Part shown: positions 1 through 5,590 of the stretch, piece after piece | Layout: every line of letters starts with the position of its first letter | How positions within the stretch are numbered: the stretch's first letter is position 1 | Source: Halobacteriales archaeon QS_9_70_65 | GTDB taxonomy: Archaea; Halobacteriota; Halobacteria; Halobacteriales; Haloarculaceae | Reading direction: 5' to 3' | NCBI GenBank assembly: GCA_003023535.1 | Contig: PXSC01000024.1 | Span: 1-11,256 of the forward strand | Length of the DNA: 11,256 nucleotides | The notes under the pieces: generated by a model | What the model was told of the DNA's origin: nothing | The model's input: only the letters and a program-made list of their open reading frames with translations | The model's database searches: none | Translations under genes and position numbers: made by a program

Positions 1-1335
1 CCGTCCCTGGTGGGCGTCCTCCAGGGTCGGCCCGCCGCGGGTCCCCTCGCGGACGAACAGCGTCGTCTTCGACAGCGCCTCCGTCGGCGACAGCGACGGC
101 CCCGCGGTCCCCGACGACGTGCCACCGCCGTCGTCGCCGCCTTCCAGCGCCGCGACCCGGCGCTCGAGCCGCTCTTGGGTCTCCCGGAGCCGTCGCAGCT
201 CCGCGCGGACCTCCCCGAGGGCGGCGTCGGCCGCCGCGTCGGTGCCGCCCGACCGCGTGGAGGCCGTCCCGACGTCGCTCGCCTCCCCGGTCCTGGCCCC
301 GCGGGAGCCCGTATCCCCGGTCGTCGGTTCGGTCTCGTCCGTCCCGACGACGCCGCGGTCCGGGTCGCCGGGTGCCGATTCCGTCCCGCCGGTCCCGACC
401 CGGTCGTTTCTCCCGGTCGCTTCCGAGCCCGCAACGTCGTCCGTCTCGACCGCCGACGCGGTCGCCCCAGTGTCGGCCGCGTCGCCGGGACGGTCCGTCC
501 GGTCGGGGTCCAGCGACGGGACGCTCCGAAGCTCGTCGTCCGGCTCGGCCGCCGGAGAGTCGCCGGTTCCGACCCCGTCACCGGTCGCCGCCGGTCCGGT
601 CGCGGGCGTGTCGTCGCCGGACGTCGCCGGCGTGTCGTCGGGTATCGCCGTCTCGCCCGGCCCCGAGACGGCGCCGTCCGTCCCGCCGACGTTCCGGCCG
701 GCCCCACCGATGTCCTGGTCCGTCTCGCCGACATCCTGGTTGACCCCGGTGACCGCGGCCGATCCCGCCGACTCCGGCGAGGCCGGAAGTTCGACCGTCG
801 GAAGGTCGGCGGCGACGACGCTGTAGATGCCGACTTCGTTCTTCGTCTTGGTCTCGGCCTCCTCGCCGGTGACCGGCTCGCCGGTCGCGCCGACGTAGGC
901 GGCGTACGACGGCTCGCCGTCGTCGTAGACGACGTAGTAGTCGCCGGAGAGGACGTTCTCGGCGAGTTCGAGGTAGCCGGTGAACCCGCCCGAGGACAGC
1001 GTCTCGTTGACCGTCGCGACCGGGGTGTCGTCGCTGAAGTACTCGCCGCGGACCTCCCCGTCGAGGGTGAGCATCGGTGCCAGCCGGGCGGCGGCGGCCG
1101 TCGACGCCTCGTGCTGCCGGCCGCCGGCCGGGTCGAAGCCGTCGAGGTCGGTCGCCGTCGGCGCCGTCTCGAATCCCGCGACGACGGCGACGGCCTCGCC
1201 GTCGGCGACGAACAGCCAGTCGCCGTTCGACTCGACGGCGCCGCTGAACCCGCGCCGTCCCAGCCGGGCCAACCCGTCGGTCCCGCCGTCGAACGGCGAG
1301 GTCTCCCACTCCGCTACAACGGTCCGGGCGTCCAT
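1..1335 (-). CDS. Conserved haloarchaeal protein resembling DUF7527 (3' end outside window)
   Basis: An uninterrupted minus-strand frame of 445 codons runs from an ATG at 1335 to the window edge; the stop lies beyond position 1. Residues 1-185 form a compact domain beginning MDARTVVAEWETSPFDGG and including FSGAVESNGDWLFVADGE. Residues about 186-365 are a low-complexity Ser/Thr/Gly/Asp linker, probably disordered. Residues about 366-400 are a short heptad-like coiled coil (EVRAELRRLRETQERLERRV). A further conserved-looking segment follows near 422-445 (SKTTLFVREGTRGGPTLED). This resembles haloarchaeal proteins I recall as DUF7527; their function is unknown to me. The start is supported by a TATA-like box about 26 nt upstream, which fits a leaderless mRNA. 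It is co-directional with the oxidoreductase gene at 2866-3450 but now separated from it by the tnpB element. Coding status is secure; the family name is from memory. Confidence 0.85.
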   Translation of the reverse strand, partial: MDARTVVAEWETSPFDGGTDGLARLGRRGFSGAVESNGDWLFVADGEAVAVVAGFETAPTATDLDGFDPAGGRQHEASTAAAARLAPMLTLDGEVRGEYFSDDTPVATVNETLSSGGFTGYLELAENVLSGDYYVVYDDGEPSYAAYVGATGEPVTGEEAETKTKNEVGIYSVVAADLPTVELPASPESAGSAAVTGVNQDVGETDQDIGGAGRNVGGTDGAVSGPGETAIPDDTPATSGDDTPATGPAATGDGVGTGDSPAAEPDDELRSVPSLDPDRTDRPGDAADTGATASAVETDDVAGSEATGRNDRVGTGGTESAPGDPDRGVVGTDETEPTTGDTGSRGARTGEASDVGTASTRSGGTDAAADAALGEVRAELRRLRETQERLERRVAALEGGDDGGGTSSGTAGPSLSPTEALSKTTLFVREGTRGGPTLEDAHQGR

Positions 1336-1358
1336 ACGGACGGAAGTCACAGAAGGGG

Positions 1359-1364
1359 TTTATA
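1359..1364 (-). promoter_or_regulatory. TATA box for the DUF7527-like gene
   Basis: On the minus strand this reads TATAAA within GGTATAAACC, centred about 26 nt before the ATG at 1335. That is the spacing expected for a leaderless haloarchaeal transcript. It lies about 25 nt from the left end of the inserted element, so the insertion spared it but may have replaced upstream sequence. Confidence 0.6.
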
Positions 1365-1407
1365 CCTACTGCTCGGGTCAGCGTGATTAAAAAGTGCAAG
1401 GCGAAAG

Positions 1408-1427
1408 CCTCGCCCTTCAGGGCGGGG
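1408..1427 (+). repeat. Left-end subterminal hairpin of the IS1341-type element
   Basis: Positions 1408-1415 (CCTCGCCC) pair with 1420-1427 (GGGCGGGG) around a TTCA loop, giving eight pairs including one T-G wobble. Hairpins like this are the TnpA recognition structures in IS200/IS605 elements. GGGGATG follows the stem, echoing GGGGAGGATG after the right-end hairpin. Confidence 0.7.
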
Positions 1428-1504
1428 ATGAAGCCGACAACTTTGAATCCATCTACATATGCTGCTCCGGCTGGATATTCCACGGGTAGCAGCTATCCGG
1501 ACTA

Positions 1505-1512
1505 TTATATAA
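1505..1512 (+). promoter_or_regulatory. TATA box for tnpB
   Basis: TTATATAA is centred about 25 nt before the tnpB ATG at 1534, predicting a leaderless tnpB transcript. It lies inside the element, so tnpB carries its own promoter. Confidence 0.6.
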
Positions 1513-1533
1513 CTCAGACTACTCTGCTTACAT

Positions 1534-2799
1534 ATGGCGGATCAGGTCGTCACCCGCACACTCAAAGCGAGTGTCAGCAACCACTCGCAAGTCGGTGACG
1601 ATCTTGATTCGCATGGCTTCGCCGCGTCAAAACTGTGGAATGTCGGCCGGTGGACGATCTCGCGTGTCTGGGACGCTATCGACCACATTCCCGACGCTGA
1701 GGAACTGTGTTCGTATCTCAAAACGCACGACCGCTACGCGGATTTGCACTCACAATCCAGTCAACGAGTTCTTCAGGAACTCGGAGAAGCATTCGTGTCA
1801 TGGTACGAACAAGGCGGCTCAGATGCAAACCCGCCCAGTTACCGCAAACACGGCGACACCCACCCACGCTCAACCGTCACGTGGAAAAATCAAGGCTTCA
1901 AACTCGACACGAAGTACGGCCGCGTTCGCCTCTCCAAAGGACGGAATATGAAGCCGTCTCCGTACGCCGCCGACTACATTCTTTGCGAATACCGACTCCA
2001 AACAGACGACAGTCAGACGCTCGCAGATATTGGAACAGTCCAGACGGTGCGCGCCGTCTGGACTGGTGATGAGTGGGAACTGCATTTCGTCTGTAAGATG
2101 CGGGTTGACGCGCCCGATACGCCCGGTGAGAAGACCGCCGGTGTTGATCTCGGCATCTGCAATACGGCAGCTGTCTCCATCGGTGACGAGACACTGCTGT
2201 ATCCGGGCAATGCGCTGAAAGAAGATGCCCACTACTTCCAACAAGAGGAATATGGCACGGAGGGCGAAGACGGCCCGAGTACCCACGCAGAGTGGGCGCG
2301 ACGGAAGAAATCCCGACGACAAGACCACTTCCTGCACGCGCTCGCTGCCGACGTAGTGCAGCAGTGCGCAGAGCGTGATGTTGGACGGATTGCCGTTGGT
2401 CACCCCAAGCACATTCGCGAGGATGAGGACTGGGGGCGGCACGGCGACAAGCGGTTGCACGACTGGGCGTTTGAAATGCTTCTCAGCCACATTGAGTACA
2501 AAGCTGAAGACCGTGGTATTGATGTGGAGCGTGTTGATGAAGCCCGGTTGAAGACATCGAAGACGTGTTGTGAGTGTGGCACAGGAGCTGACTCCAACCG
2601 CGTGGAACGTGGACTATACATATGTGATGAGTGTGGGTTAGTTGCGAATAGTGATCTGAATGCGGCGGAGAATATGCGGGCGACGGTAACTCCGGATCCG
2701 ACACGGGATAGGAGTAACGGCTGTTTGGCACAGCCATCGGTACGCCTGTTCGACAAATCCACGGGCAGAGTCCGCCCACAAGAACAGGTGGTACCGTGA
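1534..2799 (+). CDS. tnpB: TnpB, RNA-guided RuvC-like nuclease of an IS1341-type element
   Basis: This 421-residue protein is full length for haloarchaeal TnpB. TnpB proteins are RNA-guided DNA nucleases related to Cas12 that help keep IS200/IS605 elements in place. The N-terminal half is the usual OrfB nucleic-acid-binding domain. RuvC-I is AGVDLG with D205. The Cys4 zinc ribbon is C345-x2-C348 and C364-x2-C367. RuvC-III is NSDLNAAEN with D374. The RuvC-II region (about 285-297, IAVGHPKHIRED) lacks the usual Glu-Asp pair and has Gly-His there; E296 or a neighbour might substitute. I recall similar glycine-containing motifs in other haloarchaeal copies, so this may be a family trait and not damage. 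The ATG at 1534 is chosen from the TATA spacing and the N-terminus. The lower GC contrasts with all neighbours. Confidence 0.93.
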   Translation: MADQVVTRTLKASVSNHSQVGDDLDSHGFAASKLWNVGRWTISRVWDAIDHIPDAEELCSYLKTHDRYADLHSQSSQRVLQELGEAFVSWYEQGGSDANPPSYRKHGDTHPRSTVTWKNQGFKLDTKYGRVRLSKGRNMKPSPYAADYILCEYRLQTDDSQTLADIGTVQTVRAVWTGDEWELHFVCKMRVDAPDTPGEKTAGVDLGICNTAAVSIGDETLLYPGNALKEDAHYFQQEEYGTEGEDGPSTHAEWARRKKSRRQDHFLHALAADVVQQCAERDVGRIAVGHPKHIREDEDWGRHGDKRLHDWAFEMLLSHIEYKAEDRGIDVERVDEARLKTSKTCCECGTGADSNRVERGLYICDECGLVANSDLNAAENMRATVTPDPTRDRSNGCLAQPSVRLFDKSTGRVRPQEQVVP

Positions 2800-2889
2800 A
2801 CCACAATATCCCAACCCAGCGGTGCGGCGCCGTGGGAATCCCCGCGCTTTAGCGCGGGGAGGATGTCAAGCGTACCGCCGTTCCTTCCA
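2740..2889 (+). ncRNA. Predicted omega/reRNA of TnpB, with guide from about 2870
   Basis: In characterised TnpB systems the guide RNA comes from the 3' end of tnpB through the right end, and the bases just beyond the right end act as guide. Here that implies a scaffold from somewhere in the last part of tnpB to 2869, containing the 2840-2859 hairpin and ending TCAA. The guide would start at 2870 with GCGTACCGCCGTTCC. The 5' limit is a guess. The guide corresponds to the conserved C-terminal codons of the adjacent oxidoreductase gene. No expression evidence is visible in the sequence. Confidence 0.45.
2840..2859 (+). repeat. Right-end hairpin of the IS1341-type element
   Basis: CCCCGCGC (2840-2847) pairs perfectly with GCGCGGGG (2852-2859) around a TTTA loop. 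It is the right-end recognition structure and probably part of the TnpB guide RNA scaffold. Read on the minus strand it lies just after the stop codon of the oxidoreductase gene, so it could also shape or stabilise that mRNA's 3' end. Confidence 0.7.
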
Positions 2890-3450
2890 GGGGTTGGCGT
2901 CGACGGAGTAGCCGCGCTTCTCCCAGTAGCCCCGCTCCGGTTCGGTCAGGAACTCGACGCCCGAGACCCACTTGGCGCCCTTGTAGGCGTACTTGTGGGG
3001 GGTGACGACCCGGAGCGGGCCGCCGTGGTCGGCCGGCAGCGGCTCGCCGTCCAGCTTCCAGGCGAACAGCACCTCCTCGCGGTCGCACTCCGACAGCGGG
3101 AGGTCCGTCGTGTAGCCGTCGACGGCGTGGAACATCACGTGAACGGCGTCGTCGGCGACGCCGGCCCGCTCGGCGAGCCGCGGGAACGGGACGCCGTGGA
3201 ACTCGCAGTCGAACCGCGACCAGCCGGTGACGCAGTGGAAGTCCTGTCGCTGTCGCTCGGCGCCGAGCGCCTCGAGGTCCGGTAACGACAGCGTCAGCGG
3301 CTCCTCGACGGCGCCCCACACCTCCAGTGTCGGGTCGTCGACGGACGGGGTGCCGCCCTTCGACAGCACGGGAAACCGGCCGGTCTCCCGCTGTCCCGGC
3401 GGGAGTCGCTCGCCACCGAACTCCGCGTGGAGATCCGTCACGTCCTTCAT
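2866..3450 (-). CDS. Molybdopterin-dependent oxidoreductase, sulfite-oxidase/YedY-like
   Basis: A 194-residue protein that is essentially one oxidoreductase molybdopterin-binding domain. C73 in DFHCVTGWS is the expected molybdenum-ligating cysteine. Other family blocks are MFHAVDGYTTDLPL (106-119), GGPLRVVTPHKYAYKGAKWV (143-162) and the C-terminal GYWEKRGYS...NPWKERRY. There is no Tat signal or membrane segment, so it should be cytoplasmic, unlike YedY/MsrP; the natural substrate is unknown. The frame is open upstream to 3981, but homology begins at MKDVTDLHAEFGG, and starting further upstream would overrun the divergent RHH gene, so the start is 3450. The TGA stop (2866-2868) is made from the right end of the tnpB element, giving the C-terminus RRYA. 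The gene is otherwise complete. Confidence 0.9.
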   Translation of the reverse strand: MKDVTDLHAEFGGERLPPGQRETGRFPVLSKGGTPSVDDPTLEVWGAVEEPLTLSLPDLEALGAERQRQDFHCVTGWSRFDCEFHGVPFPRLAERAGVADDAVHVMFHAVDGYTTDLPLSECDREEVLFAWKLDGEPLPADHGGPLRVVTPHKYAYKGAKWVSGVEFLTEPERGYWEKRGYSVDANPWKERRYA

Positions 3451-3612
3451 GTCTCCGACTACGGGTCCCGGCCTCCCTATGGCTGTCGTTCGGCCGCCGC
3501 CGCGCTGAACGCTTCTGGAAAGATACTTTTGACGAACCGGATCACATCTTTGTCGGAACGAAAATTTCCCCGTCAAACTTTTGTACCCTATCCCCGAAAC
3601 CGCACGTGTCCG
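3451..3612. promoter_or_regulatory. Divergent intergenic region between the oxidoreductase and RHH genes
   Basis: This 162-nt stretch separates two divergent starts and must hold both promoters. It is more AT-rich than the genes around it between about 3515 and 3590. For the RHH gene, a weak TATA-like stretch (ACTTTTGTA) lies about 25-35 nt before the ATG at 3613. For the oxidoreductase gene only a poor match is seen on the minus strand (CCATAGGG near 3474-3481). A small RHH protein encoded beside a shared promoter could regulate either gene, but no operator is evident. Confidence 0.4.
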
Positions 3613-3825
3613 ATGCCGAAGGTACAACTGACCGTCCCGGAACACCTCGAGATGCGAATCGCCCAGATGGTGGAAGACGGCGAGTTCGTCAGCCGGGAGG
3701 ACGCCATCGAGGAACTGCTGTCGACCGGCCTCAGAGCATACAAGACGAGCGGCCCCGTCGAGGACGAAGAACCCGGTATCGAAGACGACGGTATGATGGG
3801 GCACGACGACGAGTACGTCTTCTGA
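3613..3825 (+). CDS. Ribbon-helix-helix (CopG-like) small protein
   Basis: A 70-residue protein. Residues 2-43 fit a ribbon-helix-helix fold: a short beta strand (KVQLTVP) followed by two helices (EHLEMRIAQMVEDGEF and SREDAIEELLSTGLRAYK). Such proteins bind DNA as dimers, usually as repressors. The C-terminal 25 residues are an acidic tail ending GMMGHDDEYVF, which I recall as conserved in haloarchaeal homologues (DUF7120-like; name from memory). The frame is open upstream to an earlier ATG at 3427, but that would overlap the divergent oxidoreductase gene; the domain starts exactly at MPKVQLTVPE, so 3613 is chosen. The DNA target is unknown; the closest candidate promoters are its own and that of the divergent oxidoreductase. 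Confidence 0.85.
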   Translation: MPKVQLTVPEHLEMRIAQMVEDGEFVSREDAIEELLSTGLRAYKTSGPVEDEEPGIEDDGMMGHDDEYVF

Positions 3826-3900
3826 CGGTTTCTTCCTGGCCCGCGGTACGACGACGAACAGCGGCTGCGACGGCCACCTGCGGCGGCGCCCCGCGTAAGG

Positions 3901-3907
3901 CATAAAC
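3901..3907 (+). promoter_or_regulatory. TATA-like box for the UPF0058 gene
   Basis: CATAAAC is centred about 28 nt before the ATG at 3932, in otherwise GC-rich sequence. This fits a short-leader or leaderless transcript separate from the RHH gene. Confidence 0.5.
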
Positions 3908-3931
3908 GTCCGCTTCCGGTACCACACGAAC

Positions 3932-4210
3932 ATGCACAAGGACGAACTCCTCGAGCTGCACGCAAAGATGGTGTCGATCATGGAGCACTTCCGGGGGATG
4001 GACGACGTCGACGCCTCGGCGTTCGACCCCTATGACGAACTCGACGTGACGCCGGACGACGTCCACAAGTCCAAAAGCGAGCACAAACACGCGGTGTTCG
4101 TCCTGGGCAACGGGCTGGCGGACGTGATGAGCGAGGACGAGTTCTCCGACGCCGGCCGCATCGGCAAGCGGATGGCGGAACTGGCCGACGACGCCGAGTC
4201 GAAGCTGTAG
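3932..4210 (+). CDS. UPF0058 family protein
   Basis: A 92-residue, acidic, helical protein starting MHKDELLELHAKMVSIMEHF and ending in a helical stretch (IGKRMAELADDAESKL). It matches the archaeal UPF0058 family in length and in the N-terminal DELLxLH pattern and the central HKxAVFxLGNGLA-type segment (HKHAVFVLGNGLADVM). The biochemical function of this family is not known to me. It has its own TATA-like box and ends 51 nt before menF. It is intact, with no signal peptide or membrane segment. Confidence 0.88.
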   Translation: MHKDELLELHAKMVSIMEHFRGMDDVDASAFDPYDELDVTPDDVHKSKSEHKHAVFVLGNGLADVMSEDEFSDAGRIGKRMAELADDAESKL

Positions 4211-4261
4211 CGCTCGCGCCGAACAGGTAAGCTAAGACGGTGGGGGTCCAACGTAGGTGAA

Positions 4262-5590
4262 ATGGGACCGCCGCGGAGCGAGGAGTCGGTCGTCGAGCGA
4301 GCCCTGGTCAGCCGCGCGGTGCGGGTGCCGGACCCGCCGCGTCCCCGCGTCGTCCTGGCGGTCGCCGACGCTCCACGGACGTTCTGGGCGGCCCCCGGCG
4401 AGGCGACCGTCGTCGGCGGCGGCGCCGCCGCGACGATCACCGCCGAGGGCCCCGACCGGTTCGGAGCCGTCCGGACGGCCGCCGAGGAGCTGTTCTCCGC
4501 CGGCGACGTCCACGCCGGGGCGCCGTCGGCCCGGCCCCGGCTGTTCGGCGGCTTCTCGTTTCACGACGAACACAGCGCCGTCGGCACCTGGGCGGGCTAT
4601 CCCGCCGCCGGGTTCGTCCTGCCGCGCGTGCAGCTCACCTACGACGACGACGCCGCCTGGCTGTCGGTCAACGCCGTCGACGCCGACGCCGCGGCCGTCG
4701 AGAAGCGGCTGGCGACCGCCCGCGAGCAGTTGCCCGCGGCCGCGCCGCCGGACGGGGAGCCGCCCGGCATCGACTCGCGGCACCGGACCACCTCGAAGGC
4801 CGCCTGGCGCCGCAGCGTCACCGCCGCCACCGACCGCATCGCCGCCGGCGAGCTCCGGAAGGTCGTCCTCGCGCAGGCGCTGGAGGCGCGGCTCCGACGC
4901 CCGCTGTCGGCGCCCGACGTTCTCGCCCGGCTCGGCGAGACCTACCCCGACTGCTTCCGCTTTCTCTTCGAGCCCGACGACGGCGAGGCGGGCTTCTTCG
5001 GCGCGACGCCCGAGCGGCTGCTCGGCCTCCGGGGCCGGACCGTCGAGACGGGCGCGCTGGCGGGGACGACCGGCCGCGGCGACACGCCCGAGGAGGACGA
5101 GTGGCTCGCCGCGGAGCTGCTCGACGACGGGAAGAACGTCCACGAACACGAGCTGGTGGCCGACGCCATCCGGGAGCAGCTGGCGCCGTACGCGGCGTCG
5201 ATCCGGACGGGCCGGCGCGGGATCCGCCGGTTGGCGACCGTCCAGCACATCGAGACGCCGATGACCGCCGAACTGGCCGACGACGAGCACGTGCTCACGC
5301 TGGTGGAGGCGCTACACCCGACGCCGGCCGTCGGCGGGCTGCCGCCGGGGGCGGCGCTGGAGGCCATCCGCGAGGCCGAGCCGTTCGAGCGCGGCTGGTA
5401 CGCCGCCCCGGTCGGCTGGTTCGACGCCGCCGGTTACGGCTCTTTCGCGGTGGCGCTCCGGTCGGCGGTCGCCCGCGACGACGCCGCGACGCTGTTCGCC
5501 GGCGTCGGCGTCGTCGACGACTCCGACCCCGACCGCGAATGGGACGAGGTCCAGCTGAAGTACCGGCCGGTCCTCGACGAGCTGGAGTGA
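4262..5590 (+). CDS. menF: Isochorismate synthase MenF
   Basis: A 442-residue chorismate-utilising enzyme that converts chorismate to isochorismate, the first committed step of menaquinone synthesis. The C-terminal chorismate-binding domain has all the usual marks: K200 in RKVVLAQ (the general base that activates water), FFGATPERL (245-253), TGALAGTTGRG, HEHELV (294-299, E297 the expected catalytic acid), VQHIETPMTAEL, LHPTPAVGGLP and AGVGVVDDSDP near the end. Anthranilate and salicylate synthases are relatives, but K200 and the men neighbours support MenF. The last base of the stop codon is the first base of the menD ATG (TGATG), so the two are probably translationally coupled. A weak TATA-like GCTAAG lies about 29 nt before the start. 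No deletion is evident, unlike the next two men genes. Confidence 0.93.
   Translation: MGPPRSEESVVERALVSRAVRVPDPPRPRVVLAVADAPRTFWAAPGEATVVGGGAAATITAEGPDRFGAVRTAAEELFSAGDVHAGAPSARPRLFGGFSFHDEHSAVGTWAGYPAAGFVLPRVQLTYDDDAAWLSVNAVDADAAAVEKRLATAREQLPAAAPPDGEPPGIDSRHRTTSKAAWRRSVTAATDRIAAGELRKVVLAQALEARLRRPLSAPDVLARLGETYPDCFRFLFEPDDGEAGFFGATPERLLGLRGRTVETGALAGTTGRGDTPEEDEWLAAELLDDGKNVHEHELVADAIREQLAPYAASIRTGRRGIRRLATVQHIETPMTAELADDEHVLTLVEALHPTPAVGGLPPGAALEAIREAEPFERGWYAAPVGWFDAAGYGSFAVALRSAVARDDAATLFAGVGVVDDSDPDREWDEVQLKYRPVLDELE

Larger units (their letters stand above)
1388..2869 (+). mobile_element. IS1341-type (IS200/IS605 superfamily) element with tnpB only
   Basis: The element comprises a left-end hairpin (1408-1427), a single tnpB gene, and a right-end hairpin (2840-2859) followed by GGATGTCAA. 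These ends look like haloarchaeal IS200/IS605-type ends, which form subterminal hairpins and have no terminal inverted repeats or target duplication. No tnpA (Y1 transposase) is present, so movement would need TnpA supplied in trans. Its GC and codon use are clearly lower than in neighbouring genes, which fits horizontal arrival. The right boundary is placed after TCAA at 2869, where the host gene's codons begin. The left boundary is an inference: 1388 follows GTGAT, resembling the TTGAT-type target of IS605 relatives. Boundaries may be off by several bases. Confidence 0.75.

Noticed and set aside
10..1386. Long plus-strand open frame of 458 codons
   Set aside because: It is arginine/proline-rich nonsense opposite the real minus-strand gene at 1-1335, whose frame has domain-like composition and a TATA box at the right distance.
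1383..1598. 71-codon plus-strand frame across the left end of the element
   Set aside because: It crosses the hairpin and the tnpB promoter and runs into tnpB in another frame; no protein-like pattern.
1408..2859. CRISPR array
   Set aside because: Only two different hairpins at the element ends; no regularly spaced repeats with unique spacers anywhere in the window.
3451..3981. N-terminal extension of the oxidoreductase to an ATG at 3981
   Set aside because: The extension would lie antisense across the RHH gene and has no family similarity; homology begins at 3450.
4232..5290. Long minus-strand frames opposite menF, menD and menA
   Set aside because: High-GC shadows of well-supported plus-strand genes, with Arg/Gly/Ala-biased composition and no recognisable motif.
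5101..5589. N-terminal extension of menD inside menF
   Set aside because: It is arginine-rich shadow sequence of menF; the true MenD start MHVNSLWGEL lies at 5590 in a TGATG overlap.
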